Source: Rhynochetos jubatus (Eukaryota > Chordata > Aves > Eurypygiformes > Rhynochetidae). Taken from it: a stretch of DNA of 64,000 bases. The stretch is from positions 11,092,142 to 11,156,141 of the forward strand of contig CM050654.1 of the NCBI GenBank assembly GCA_027574665.1, given 5' to 3'. Under the pieces are notes generated by a model. The model did no database searches, was not told the DNA's origin, and was given only the letters and a program-made list of their open reading frames with translations. Made by a program: the position numbers and the translations under genes. Shown piece by piece: positions 26,901 through 39,791 of this stretch (positions within the stretch are counted from its first letter, which is position 1; each line of letters opens with the position of its first letter).

Positions 26901-29900
26901 TGTTTAGCTCAGCCTGAGAGAGAAATAATGGAAGCCTCTTCTTTCTGCCTCTGTGTTCAAACGAAGAAAAAATCAAAGCTGTTAAACCAGAGCTATATAT
27001 CAGCTAACATATTTTAGGAATTGTGGAATGATCATAATTACAAAAAAGTCCTCCAGAGAGAAATTATGACTCATAGTTTATGTTCTCTTTAGTGTTGCTA
27101 TGGAAAAAGAGGTTAGTGCCAATGGTCATACAGCAATATTAATCTCTGATCTGAAAGAAAAATAAATAACAATCTGTAGCTTAATCCAAAGCAGATTTAT
27201 TCTCAGTTACTGTAGCACACTCCATTAAAGGGGATAACCGTGTAAGAAAAATTAAAGATGACGTTGATTATCACTTCTCAACATGCAGTTAGAGAGAGTT
27301 CCTTAGTTGAATTAGTGTGTGCTTCAGACTCCTGCAAATGACTTGGCGGAGTGAGAAGAAGGGAGGGGAAAAGGCATTTTGATCAAAAGTAGGGCAGGAA
27401 AGATCAGCCACCACTGACAGCTGCAAGTACACTGATTAAAATGTCTTTATGCTTGCAGTTAGACTCGGCCTGGGGTTGATGCTGGTTCAAATGCAGCTCC
27501 TGAAACAAACCCCTGGCAACGGGCAGTTTGGAGTGGTGGAAAGTGGCTATCCGCCTTTTTCCGTTTATTTGGGAAAGCGGGGGCTGTGAGTCAGAGAGGG
27601 GCAGATTCTTGGGTGCTGAGTCAGCACCCCGCGGGCTGCTCTGACAGTCTTTGCTGCCAGTTGTTTAGTTGCCTAGGCAAAACCCTAACCAGGACTGGGG
27701 CCAAACAGCTGCGTGCTGCTGTGCTCGAGTGAGGAGTCTCTTTCTCTGCATACAGAAAGGCTACGTTACACCTTCCTTTTGGCACCCTAGTGAGCGTGTG
27801 TGTCTTTGTGGGTCACAGTAAAACTTTCTGCTTGCGTACTTGACTTTGTTTTCAGGAGTTGGAATTCCCCTTGCTCCGTTGTACATAGTTACAGGCAGCA
27901 AAGGCCTTGCACTCGGAATTTAGCTTGAAATTCTGCTCACAATGCACTCTGCAAAGCAGGCTATAGCCTTCCTATCTGCCGTGCTGATGGCAGTGAAACT
28001 CTGTATTCTGTTGTTGATGAGCTAAACAGATTGGGCTGGGGAGATACACAGCTCTTACTGATGGTCACAGGAGTTGTATGTGTGGCCCAAAAACATTGTA
28101 CGTTTCAGAGTTCTTTGAGCCAGCTGAAGGCTTTTCACTGAGGTTCAGGGTTGGACTGGTCTCTGGGTGAACAGTTTGCCCTCTAACAAATTGCCATTAC
28201 TTCACTAATTCTTCTGAGTTTACCTCTTTTTTTTAAGTGTGTGTCTATCGGTCATGTGGTCATACAACAGCTTGGCATCACAGCCTGTAGCAATAAATGG
28301 TTTGCATTGCATCAGTGGAAAGGGCATACAGGTATATTTTACGTTGTGATCCTTTTCTTCTGTCTCTTTAATCGTCAACCATGCTTCAGTCAGGCCTCTG
28401 TGAGGGCTTTCACTGCACTCTCTTGTTTGACAGTGAAATGGTCCAGAAAGCCCGTATCTGTGCCTTTTCACAGAGGAGCCGGCTCATGGATTAGCACGTG
28501 GAGGTCAACAGGATGCTCTTTGCCCTTTCCCCTAAAAGGGGACAGAAATGTCAGCTGGTTTTCTGGCATTGAAAATGGAAGTATCAGCAGCCGCTGAGTG
28601 CTGCTAGTTTAAATATCTGTACCAGAAGGACCCGATCACACCCTGTTTCTTTGTGCAAAACCCCCGCCGGTTTCAGTGGAGGTCAAACTCTGGATCTGTG
28701 CAGCTGCAAACAGGCCAGGTCTCCCAAGGAAGAATGGTACGAGTGGAGCTCGCAGGCAGGCGCTGCACCCGTGTCATCGTGTCAAGAAGGGTAAACAAGC
28801 AGTTTTTTAAAGAAGTAATTATGTAGACAAACCTGTCAGCACAAGCACGGACTACCCGTGCGTATGCCTGACATCTGCCAGCCTGACAAGATCCAGGCGC
28901 ATACTTCAGATAGCTGAGAGAATACAGTGCTGCCAGTGCCGCAGTCTGCCTCCTCCCTGAAAAGCCAAGTTTTCCAGACTAATGTTTTTAGTCAGGACTC
29001 GAGAATGGAAGGAGAGGAAAGAAATAGCTTGGGGGACATCTCAGCATCTGGAGCTTACTTCTTGCTCTGGTTTATAAGATAGCACAAAAGCAGACATTCA
29101 TGTGTTGAGTAAACGTTTTTCTCTCTTGCAAAACATGCTTGCTTAGGTTTGTTAGGATTACGGGCCTGCTCATCCTTGTAAATGTGTGACTGTGGTGGAG
29201 AAAACCTTTAATTCTAGTCCTGCAACTCATGGCTGTGTGTGCAGTGTGTCTTGGAGTGTGTATTTGAATTAATTCTCACAGATGCTCGGTATCTGCATTT
29301 CCAACAGTTTTACTGGATAGCGTCGTAATGCTCTCCAGACACTGCGCGTGGGATTCGTTTCAGCATCTCTAAAACTGGATGAAGCGTGGCCAGAGGTATT
29401 GTTTGAATTAAAGCTTAGGAGGACAAACAAACCAGGCATATCTGAAAGTGAAATGTAAACACGTTGCTGGGGTTCCTGGCTAGTGCTTGGTGGCTGTGGG
29501 AAGTTGACAGCTGCTACGGAAAGGTTAAACGTGCATTCTTTGGTCTGTCAGTAAAATTAAGCCTGCTAAAGACTATGTGGCACTCTAGGAGACGCGAGTT
29601 TATCCGTGTGCATACACAGAACGTACACTTCAACAAAAATATGCTTTCAGGACTATTTAAAGAATTAGAACTATGCTGCAGTCCAATGAAGAATGCAGAT
29701 GGAGCTAGCAAATTTGGGAAAGCGCCTGACTACGTTCAGGTGGGCTAGAGATCTGACAAGTGTCTGGAAAGCAAAGCACACTGGTGTTTGCATTGCTGAG
29801 TAACAGCAGAGGATGAGAAAGAAAATGGTACAGGTACAGTGGGGACACGAACTATAGTAATAAATGCTTGACCTTTACATTTCATCTTTGCCAAGTTCTC

Positions 29901-30204
29901 AGCCTGCTTCTCCCAAAGACCGACATGGCTGTGTTTCATGTTATGCTTTTATTTGTCATATTTGTAGTTAGTTACAAGTAAAAATGATTGAAATCCATTG
30001 TAGTTAATAGGAAATAAAAATATAGCTGCACGAGTTACGCCATGACTTTTCTTACAAACAGTATTTCCTATACGATACCATACACTGAAGAGCTTAACTC
30101 TTAATAGAACTCGCCTACACTAAGCTCTTATTGACTAACTTCCAGTGTGATTTACTGGTTACAGATATTCCCCCTGGAGAGTAATATCTGTTAATAATTT
30201 CATA
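17951..30204. other. Non-coding flank, no gene recognised
   Basis: About 12 kb without a recognisable gene. Local features are a polypyrimidine-rich stretch at about 24500-24840 and a short TA run at about 30308-30320. The longest frame (26071-26712, minus, 213 codons) has no recognisable domain, no coding-like composition and no supporting splice context, and I do not call it a gene. Conserved regulatory elements of CAVIN2 could lie here but cannot be identified by reading alone. Confidence 0.55.
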
Positions 30205-31758
30205 ACGGTATTTTTGCTGTAGCTTTTATTTCCCCTGTAATTTGTGATTCTAAATACAAGTTGAAGGAAGCAACCTTTTAGTGCAATGTTACGTATCAGT
30301 AGAATTTTATATATATATATAAAAAATAAAAATAACCCACTGCATAAACAAACAAGGATGTAAGGTAACTATTGTGGGTATTGTGCTTCCCTTTCCTCCC
30401 TTCCCCCTTACCTTTGTTAAGTGACAGGAATGAACATTCGTAGTGAACAAACTACCCTGTAACCTCTCGTTTTCAAAGAATTTTGCAAAATTACAGAGTT
30501 GTAATTTTGAGAGCAGGTAGGTGGCTTTGATGGAAGTTATTAGCAGAGAATCAAATCCTGTGGCTTTGCAGACTCATCCTTACGTAAACTCATCCCTGCC
30601 ATGAAGTTCAATCCATAACACATTGTTCCCTTTAGTCTTGCCTAAAAGATAATTTCACCTTTTTGAAAAAATTCTCCTTACATCCCTGTAATTTTCTAAC
30701 TCTTCCATGTAGATACAGCTCTATATATGAATTTGTAAAAAGATAAATTATGCTATTTTCAAAATACTCTGAGATACAAAGTTGTGAAGGTGTCAAGTTT
30801 GATACTATATTGCTATAAAAGTTAAGAATTAATTAATTAGTGTTATCTGAGTATATATTCTTCAAGCTGGAAGTATAGATTTAATATGCCGGGGGGTCTG
30901 TTTTTGCTTTTTTTACATTCCATAGCATTTCATACTTTCTTCAGACTATCTCTATGTTTCTGTCAAATTCCTTCTTTTTTTTCTTTTTTTTCTTTTTTTT
31001 TTTCATTTTCTGATCCCTTAAAGATACAGCAGCTCTTCACACATTCATGTTTGTCACTAAGGTACTTCCATAACCCTGGTAGATTGAAAGTCATCTTTTC
31101 ATTTCCATCTAAACACAGCCATTTCTTCTAAATGAATAGTGAGAGACTACTGGCAAAAATCTTTCCCCCGCTGAAATGGATGGAGCCAAGTTTTCAGCCT
31201 CACCCTCCAAGTACTCTGCTCTTCCAGGCTTACTGCATCATGCAGCGAAGCCCCCCAAAAACTACATGTGTATGCACAGTTACAGAGGCTGTTAGTATTC
31301 GCAGAGCATGGCAAGGAAACAGAAATCAAGTGCTCTCATTGGTATCTCTACATTTACGTACAAAACTACTCACAGTGCTGGGAGATACTGACAGAGAAGA
31401 AAACAGAACAGAAATGTTTGGGTTTTGACTACCCTCCATGCATTCCTCTGACCCCACTATAAGAAAGCCAGCTGACCTGCTTGCTTCTACTAGACATACC
31501 CTTTTCCTGCTAGTCTCTTATGCCAGCTGACAGCATCTCTAAATTAATAAACTCCAGTGAATCGGCCTAAAAGGGAGCATGTTGCAGCCCGTGTCGTTGA
31601 CCCTGTTCACCCTGCGTTCCAACGTGATGCAATAAATTACCACTGCAGAGAAAAGGGTGGAAGAAACTGAATCGCTATTACCACCTGTGTGGCAGAAACC
31701 AGCTACTCGCCTACGTAAAACCATGTGTATTTGGAAGGTGAGGGAAAGCTTGGGTCGA
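30205..31758 (-). other. CAVIN2: Putative CAVIN2 3' UTR
   Basis: This follows the CAVIN2 stop codon on the minus strand. Candidate polyadenylation hexamers on that strand are ATTAAA at 30880-30885, AATAAA at 30225-30230 and AATAAA at 29948-29953. The middle one would give a 3' UTR of about 1.5 kb. The choice of end is a guess. The plus-strand polypyrimidine run at about 30970-31005 would be a purine-rich stretch in the transcript. Confidence 0.4.
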
Positions 31759-32550
31759 TTACGCCGTTTGGTCTATCTGCAGGACAGCTGCTTGGGTCGT
31801 TTCTTCGTCAGATTGTTCCATTTCCCCGCCGACTGCGTTGTTTCTTTCATCGTACTGTTTCTGGCTAGAAACTTCTAGAGGCATCCCATACTCTTCGTCA
31901 TCTTCAACAATGGACAGCTCGATGTTGTTGTGCGTCATGGTGTTCCCTTCCATTCTGGCTTCCTTCTCCAGGGAATCGGCTACTGATTTGCCCTCCTCGG
32001 TCAGCGAAGTGGTAGGGGTCATGTCTGAGTGCATGTCGGCGAATGACATTTCATCCTCATTCTCAGCTTGGTTGCTGCTTGTCGTTTCTGTTGGTTTTTC
32101 CTCAGCCTCAGCAGGGGTTTCTCCTTCGTGGACTTTCTTCACATTGAATGTGAGGGGAGACACTTTGAAAGCTGAGCTCTTTGTAGAGGATTTCTGATGA
32201 TGCACAGTAAGTGACTTCTTGATCTTTTCTCTCCGTTCAGGTGAGACAATCTTTGTGCTGATCTTGTTCATCTTCTTCTCGATGTTTTGGCGGGAAAATG
32301 CTTTCTTGAGGCTGTCTACCTTCTTGAGGCTGGACCTTTTAATTTTCTCAGCTCTTGATTCTTCTGTTTTCTCCTCTGCGCTGTCATCCATATCATCTTC
32401 CTCATGAAACATTTCATCATCTGAACCCAACTCCACGTTATGCAAGGTTTCTTCCAGCGTTTTGTTCTCATCCACAGGCTCCTCTTTGCCTTCTGTAATG
32501 CTGGGAATAGGCTCTTTTGCAAAAACGCTGGCAGGGATCTCATTTTCCTC
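31759..32550 (-). CDS. CAVIN2: CAVIN2 exon 2 (residues 132-394 and stop)
   Basis: Terminal coding exon of caveolae-associated protein 2 (SDPR), a phosphatidylserine-binding peripheral membrane protein of the caveolar coat that joins cavin-1 complexes and shapes caveolae. The exon starts after an AG acceptor (CT at 32551-32552 on the plus strand), preceded on the minus strand by a pyrimidine tract, and opens with residues EENEIPASVF. An acidic disordered stretch covers about residues 151-198 (SDDE, HEEDDMDD). Next comes the basic helical region HR2, about 199-250, with KIKRSSLKKVDSLKKAFSR and IEKKMNK, expected to bind acidic phospholipids. A second acidic tail ends in AAVLQIDQTA. The frame is open and uninterrupted. 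Joining to exon 1 is in phase 0. Cavin-2 is reported as a PKC substrate, and several Ser residues lie in the basic segment. The very high similarity of HR2 to mammalian cavin-2 makes the call secure. Confidence 0.96.
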   Translation of the reverse strand, partial: EENEIPASVFAKEPIPSITEGKEEPVDENKTLEETLHNVELGSDDEMFHEEDDMDDSAEEKTEESRAEKIKRSSLKKVDSLKKAFSRQNIEKKMNKISTKIVSPERREKIKKSLTVHHQKSSTKSSAFKVSPLTFNVKKVHEGETPAEAEEKPTETTSSNQAENEDEMSFADMHSDMTPTTSLTEEGKSVADSLEKEARMEGNTMTHNNIELSIVEDDEEYGMPLEVSSQKQYDERNNAVGGEMEQSDEETTQAAVLQIDQTA

Positions 32551-35500
32551 CTGAAAGAATTGACAATATTTGAGTTTCATAGTTCACAGGACACAAATTT
32601 AATAAACAAAGCACAATTCTGAACAATTACTTCCCTCCCCTCACAATGAGATGAGGGAGGCTGAACATTTGTTGTTGTTTCAGTATATTTAACCAGCAAC
32701 AAGCCGCTAAAAGCCCACTGAACCATTATCTGGTACAGTTTAAGACTAATGAGCTGTCAGCTGTAAGATTTCTGTTTCAGAGTGACTTGGAACGTATACA
32801 GAATGGAAATCCCATTCTTTGTCACTTAATTTAGATGCTCTTTTATAAGAATTTAGCTGTGAAGTTGTACACCTATCCCTGAGGAGAAGGGACAGTATGG
32901 TAGCTAAGGAGTCACGTAACCCCCAGAGCTTTACGCCTCTCTAGTCAAAGATTGGGAATATCTATCTCTGCAGAGACGTTGGGCGCATCTGCAAGGTACC
33001 TTAGATGGCAAATGCAGCCAGTGTTCCCAGTGTATTTCAGTGTATACTGCTGTTAAAACCGGATTGTTGGCATTGAGGAGCCATGCAGTCTATGACATTT
33101 GGAGTATGTGCTATTTCCTGGCTATTTACGGCACAGGAAAAAAAATAGTGGTAAATTTGGTTGGTAAATTGGTAAATATTAAAAACGTGGACAGGGTGAC
33201 TCCTTGAAAAACAAAGAAAACAAGTTTGTGGCCTACAAAAATAGACATTACATCACACAGAAAACACCAGTAGTCACTTCTAGCTAAGAGGAAAATGATT
33301 GCTTTTTAGAAAGAAACCCAAGAAAGGGCATGGAAGGAAAGAAGGTAATCAGAAAACAAACCAGGCTGAAGGAGTGCAGAAGCTGCAAGGTGTAAGGAAG
33401 GCCCTGCCGTGAGCACCGAGCGCAGCAGCTCCGCAGCCCCGAGCAGTTCAGGGGCAGCACAATGGACACTCTGTTCTGCGGTAGGTTCTGCAGGCGTCTG
33501 CCCATGCACAGAAAACGAGGCTCCTCGCACGCTCCCTTTTCCTGCCTTAGATCCACACAGTCTCTGTCCGTTACCTTTTTTATCCCTTTCAGACAGAGCG
33601 CGTGCACTGTCACTTAGCGTTAGGGATTGGAAGGATTCTTTAATTCCCACCCCGCTGTATTTATCCTTGGGTACGGGAAGCAGCAAGTGCCGAGTGAAAC
33701 GGTTGTAATGGTCTCAGACCTGTCCCTAGTGGGGCTGAGTTGAGGGGGGAAAAAGGCCAGGTACACTTCAAAGTTCATGCTCATTCTTTCAGGACTGTTT
33801 TGCAGCTCATCAGTTGCAATCGCTGGAGAGAACAGTGTCTCGAGTTAAACGTGCTGTCAAGACTGTCTAAGGATGTCTTGATGAATATACCACAGCACTT
33901 TGGACGTGGTTGTTTTTAAAAATAAAATAGTCACGACTACCTTGTAGCGCTTCTGGAACTCAGGAATACGCACGTAGACAGGCAGAATCATTTTATACCA
34001 TGTGTACACAGTATTCAATCATATACACTGCAGTTCAAGTGTGTTGATGGGTATCTTTCGAAGATATAAAAATGACAAGTGTTGATAAGTGGATGGCTGT
34101 TTGACTGTATGCACTTTGTTTCTGCTGTTTCTGCACACCTCCCTGGACCAGCAGCCTCAGCGGGATACGCTGGCACAGACAAAGCTGTCCAAGCCCTTTG
34201 CCTGCGGTGGAACATCTAATAAGGCTAGCGCTCTTCTCCCGACACCTATAACGTTGTTGCAACTATCGGCAGCAGTGACCAAGATAACAAAACAAAGACA
34301 ACCTGCACCAGCTGTAAGTGAAAACAGCTGTACCTGCAGTGCAAATATTTATATTCTCTCCACTGCAGTTAATGAACTGTGGATTAGATGAGTGGGTGCA
34401 GCGTTAAATTATTCCCCAGTGCGCGAGAACTCGCTATAAAGCATAATTTACGGGTCTTGCGCGTTCTTTCCGAACCTAGGTAATCGCTTACGGTTTTAAA
34501 CATCTCGGCATTCGGGTGGAAGCGCCTGAACGGCATGGCCAACTCGGATTTTAATGTGTAAAGATGGGTTGTAACTTTTAAAGTATTTAGTCTAGGAAAG
34601 TGGCATCATGCGAGACTGATCACAGCGCAGTCTGAGCCAGAGGCGGGCTCATCTCAAGGTCAGTTTACCTCCGTGTCTACAGTATTCACGTTAAACTGCA
34701 GTACTGCATGCAGGCTCTAGTAGTACGTGGACATAGATTTTCTTTCGATTTCTGTCAAATTTGTGACTGAGCAGAAGGGAGACTGCCAAATTGTCAGTAT
34801 TTTAAAAGGCGAAAAAAAAGGCAAACAAAAATGGACTACATAATAATGAGCTAATGATTCAATTCAAAGCAGATCCTAGGTGGTCTTCGGCTATCAGACA
34901 GTACTGGCATGAAAGAAATCGCCTCTCTGTCTAAGCTCCCTGCGTGGCCCTGGAAAACATCAGCCTCTGGGCATCTATTACTCTGCTTGTAAAATGGGAA
35001 TGACATGCTTTCCTATCTCACGTTTCTGAAAGACCTTAGGATCACAGGAACTATTAAAATGCAAATGAAAATAAATGAAGTAAAATGCTTTGGTAATACG
35101 AAGGTGGTATAGCGGGAAAGCTCAGTGGTGGAGCAGACGTTTCTGTTCCAGATACAGTTACTGATTAACTTGAACAAGTTGTAAGGGGGGCATTGGTAAC
35201 TTTTTGGTCTAGCAAGTTTACATAACACCTATATTTTGTTTTGATGCATTTTTGTCAAGCAGTCTGGTATTTCATTTAGGAAGACTAGAACAATGCACTG
35301 AAAAATGCGAACTGTTACAAACCGCGTAACTATTTTCCATGCCAAAAAAAAAAAAAGTAGAACTTTGATCTTCTTGATCTAATCTAAAAATCTGGGAAAG
35401 CAATATACCTTTTTATTTTCCACATCCGAGTTCAAAAACAGCACTCGCATTTTCTCAGATGAGCCTGACTGTAGGTAGCTAGCTCCTCTGAATTTTATTT

Positions 35501-37661
35501 TTCCATGTGGGAGCCAAATAGAATTGTGCAAGTTCTCTGCGTACAACGCTTGCTAATGCTAGTAGTACTTGCAAAGTTAAAATCAGTGCCTTCCCTGTGG
35601 CTTGGATCAGCCATTCTCGGGAACTTTCTGCAGGTGATGATCTCGTCCCTGTCTTTTACCAGAAAGGAAGATAAGATCCCTAACGGTGTGCTACGGAACT
35701 GGATGGCCTGAGCAAACAGGTAGCTAATTTACGCAGGAGTGCTGGATCTCTGATGCCGCATAAGGGAAACCAGCGTGCTTTGGTCTGTATTTTTGTTGGA
35801 TTTGTGGTAAGAGGCTGTGGGCTTCAAGAAGGGGACATGGCATTCTCCCATGCTTACAGCAGTCCAGGCTCCTCTGTGCTTTCCAGATCCTGTTACACAC
35901 CTAAATGATTACTAGTCTAAAACTTGTTTTGCTACAAAAAATAGGTCAAAAGATGACAAATGCTTCTAAAACCAGCTAGAGCTCCACCTACTTCAGACAA
36001 GTAAATGCTCTTCAGACCTGGGTGTTGCCATGGGAGGGCAGGGAGCAGGCTGGGACCGGCCGCCCATTTGCACCTCCTGTGCAAACCCAAATGCTTGGCT
36101 GCTCTGTCCCCCTGACTGTCCCATGGCACAGCTGGATCAAGTCCTAGTAGCCACATGAGATAATTTTGCCATTAGCCAATAACAGTATTCTCTCTGCAAG
36201 GCTCCAGGGGGAAATTCAGTAGTTAGCCCGTAGCATTATCAGCTTGTGATTCTTCTGCTTCCCTTGCTTGTTGATTTTTGAGCTTGAAGTTGCTTTTTCT
36301 AAAGATTTTTCCAGTGACCCAAACGGCCAGATACAACCAAACAACTGATTTCCCGTGCCTTCCTCTTGCTTTATTTCAGGAGGAAGCATTTACTCTGAGT
36401 AGTATCTGAAAGCGGCTTGAATATTGGGGTGCCTAACCTCAAGCTGAAATTTTGACTTATTTTATCCATCCTGTTCACCAGTAAACAGGACATTTAATTG
36501 AAAAATTAAACATGAGCCTTTTTTTATCTTGCTTTTTGCTTCTGCAGCTAAAAGAGCAAACAAAAACCCCACCAAACCAGAAGTAAAAAGCTGGTCATGT
36601 GGCAAGAACAAAATAGAGGGGAACAATGCCAAAGCTTAACAAGGATTTTTGAAACAGTCACTTCAGTGTTTTGCTAAATTGCTGTGTCACTTGTGGCATT
36701 TGTAATAACTTTTGCATCCTCAAATGCTTGGAATGGAGCTCCATTAAAATATGTCATCAATTAAAGAAACACATGGAAACTAGGAACAATGCAGGCAGGC
36801 TAAGGAGAGAAAACTAAGCATTTTAATGGAAAATATGTAAATAGCTGAACTTTTCTAAACACGGTTCATTCTCAGCGTGTACGCTGAGGGAAAGCTGATG
36901 CTGGCGAGCTGCAGCACGGTTTCATAAAATGCAGAGCTGGAGCTCAGTCGTGTTTTGGCTATGCTCAGCTCTCCCACCAAGTATCAGGGAGTCTGAGGTA
37001 TACGGTGAATGCAGAACTGAATCACAAATGTGTGTTTTTATTTTCATGCCGAGCTGTCTTCCTAAGCTGGAAAAGGAGGTCCTAACGAGGAACACGCTGT
37101 GTGAAAGTTTGGACTGTGGGTTTTTTTCCAGTGGAAAAGAAGAATCCCGCAACTTGGTCTCATCTATCCAGATTTCCCTTTTGTTTGTACGGAAATCTGG
37201 CATCAATATGGCTTCATTGCTGCAACTTCTTCCTGCAATTGTTTTTCCATGGATTCCTGTTCAGGGCAGTTCGGAAACCCAGCCAGCCTTCTGCTCTTTT
37301 CCCTCTGTACTATTATCCCAGGAAGGCGGTGACCCTACTGACTACCAGGTCATCCCACTTCCACCTTGTAAGGAGACCCCGCAGGGAGATTTTTGAGGGA
37401 GTGGGCATGCAGATGGGGTGGCTGCCAGGGCTGGCAACAGGCACAGGGGGCTTGTGAACACCCACCATCCCTCCAGGTGCAGCCACTTCCCAGGTGGAAA
37501 ATCCCAGCTCTTCCCAGTCCCTGCTGGCGAAAGCCCTGGGTGCTGCCAGCCCCAGCCTCCCTCCCAGGCCCTGGGAAGCTCTGCCTGTTGCCCTGGTTTT
37601 CCAGACAGCTGTGCTGCCTTGTAGCAACAGGCGGGTGCCAGGAGCAATTCCCAGTTGACTC

Positions 37662-37682
37662 TTTTTTTTTTTTTTTTTTTTT
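37662..37682. repeat. Poly(T) tract, 21 bases
   Basis: Homopolymer within CAVIN2 intron 1, followed on the plus strand by ATTATTTT. On the minus strand it reads as a poly(A) preceded by AATAAA-like sequence, which could suggest a retrocopy tail, but the sequence before it shows no recognisable cDNA. Confidence 0.85.
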
Positions 37683-39183
37683 ATTATTTTACTGAATTTA
37701 ACTGCAGTGTTTCTTTCCTAGGGCTTGTGTTCCTGATCTGCATTGGCTTGGGATCGGTTAAGTTCATCTTCCCCACCTCCACGGCAATGTGTTTTCTGGT
37801 GAGAGACAGGAAGACAGTCAAACAGACCCTTGTAAAAGCACGGAAGAGCAGACCTCCTGTCCATCGGTACCACCCCAGCTGCAGGCAGTGAAGCAGTGGA
37901 TTTTCTTTAGCTCTTCTGGGACACAGACCGGTAATGTTTGCTTTTGGTTTGCGCAGTTTAGGACCCAGGATTAAGGAAAAGCTCGGAGGTTTAACCTGGC
38001 CTTGGCTTTGCAATATATTTAGCATCAGGTAAGAAGCAAAGCCAGCCCTCCCCTGTCAGGATGCCACTTTACCCTCCAAGCCCATCTTGGTGAGTTGTAC
38101 CCTTCCTTTCCCTCAGTGCCTGCAAACTGCTGCCGCAAGGCAGCATTAATGGGCATCCCTACCCAGGTACCCATAACTGCCCCCACGCCGCAGCGGTTTT
38201 GTCTTCCCTCTACACCCTGTGTCATCCTAAAATGCTAACATTTGGGTTCTCTGGAGGAAGATGCTGCAGTTGCAATACCAGGGCCTTAATTCTCACAGGT
38301 AGAGGGAACGCCACAACCTTTCTTTTCCCAGAGCCACGCTGGTGCCCCCTCCCACAGGGAACGTTCTGAACCTGGAGGTGGGAACTAGTCTTTGGCCTGG
38401 GAGTGGAGGGGGGGGCAATGTTTTGACTTTCAGTAATGGATCTTAAATTACCTGGAGAAGTCCAGAGAACATGTGTCTTTTAATTTACCCAGTCCCTGCA
38501 AAAATTTCCACATTCCTTCTAGGGTGGAAACCGCCAGGCTTGGAACACGCCACGGCTCCTCCTCTTCTGGTTTGGCAAGCCTGGGCTGTAATCTGGGAGA
38601 ACAATAAGCAGGGAGGTGGGGGCTTCCTTTCTGGGGGATGCGCCTGTGCGCTAGCCAGGCCTGCCAGCCCTTAAAATCAAGTTCTGCTCTGTTGGTTTGG
38701 GTTTGTTTAGTTAGAAAAAAAGAGAAACTATCCCAGGAGCAGGGTTAGTGACAGCTCTTAAGCATGAGGAGCTGGTGATGTGCCTGAGCTGTGGCTGCTC
38801 CAGCCCTGCGTTCGCTCTCCTTCCTCCCCACAGTGTGTTGTGGAGGTTTGGTTGTTGGTTTTTTTTTTTTGGGTGGGGGAGATTTTGGTTTTTAAAGATG
38901 TGAAATTCACATCCTGTGTTTAGTTAAAGCTCACGCCGTGTTCTGTCCAGACCATTGCTTAAAAAGGGGAAAATATGCAAACTGCCTCTATCACTGGATG
39001 GAGTCCCAGGAAGCTGAATTTTTAGCTCGTCCCTGAATAGTCCAGAACAGCCTGAGGGAGCAAAGAAGGGTGTGAGGCTGAGTGCTACAGGGAGCTGCAG
39101 CACTGCTCTTCTCTGAGAGCAGATGCAAGGGCAGTTTTTAGGGCCACTGCTACAAGTTAGAAAAACAGAAGTTTTAGGCTTTT

Positions 39184-39725
39184 TTACCTCAAGTTTGCTA
39201 AAAAACAAAAGAAAACCCCCATACTTCAAGTTTGCTTAATTAAAAAACTTCACAACAAAACAACTCTTTCCCCACATATACCAAGAGTTAGTAACAGACA
39301 GCTCTTTCTTCAGGTTTGCCAGGAGTAAAAGAGGGCTCTTTCCCCCCAGTTTGCTGAAAGTTAGCAAAAAAGGGCTCTTTCCCCACATTTGCTAAGGGTT
39401 AGCCAAAAAGGCAGCTCCTTGCTTCGGTTTGCTAAGAGTTAGCAAAACAAGCTTTTCCCCCAGGTTTGCTAAGAGTAAAAGTGGGTATTTCTCCTAAGCT
39501 GGCTAAGAATAAGAGAGTGTTTTTTCCAAGTTTGCCAAGAGTTAACAGAAACGATGGCTCGTTCTCCGCGTTTGCTAGGATTAAAAGGTTTTGCTCCCGA
39601 GTTTGCTAAGTTGGCGGAGACTCAGCTCTTTCCCCAAGCTTGCTAAGAACACAAAGCAGCCCTTTCCCCGGGTTGGTCAGGAGTTGGCAGAAGTGGACTC
39701 TTCGCCCAAGTCTGGGAGCAAGCGT
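39184..39725. repeat. Degenerate ~38-bp tandem repeat in CAVIN2 intron 1
   Basis: About 13-15 imperfect copies of a unit that reads roughly GCTCTTTCCCC, then a short variable part, then GTTTGCTAAGAGTTAGCAAA. Unit length varies from about 32 to 45 bp. The second half has a small inverted pair (TTTGCTAA/TTAGCAAA) that could fold into a stem in each unit. Copies decay at both ends. The array ends less than 100 bp from the exon 1 splice donor. It shares no obvious words with the satellite block upstream of the gene. Confidence 0.8.
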
Positions 39726-39791
39726 GGTAAGGCCGGGGAGCCAGGGTGAGGGGCCGTGGGGTGCAAAGCGGGGGTCGCAAGGGCCTCTCAC

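Larger units (their letters stand above)
32551..39791 (-). other. CAVIN2: CAVIN2 intron 1
   Basis: A single 7,241-bp intron bounded by GT (39790-39791) and AG (32551-32552) on the minus strand. Cavin-family genes typically have two coding exons with one intron at this place, after the conserved residues FKVLIFQ. Apart from a degenerate repeat next to the donor (39184-39725), it holds T runs on the plus strand at 37662-37682 (21 T) and about 38860-38872. No nested gene, CR1 or LTR is recognised inside it. Confidence 0.9.

Noticed and set aside
37662..37682. Poly(A) tail of a processed retrocopy on the minus strand
   Set aside because: No cDNA-like sequence precedes it and no target duplication is visible; a simple homopolymer explains it.
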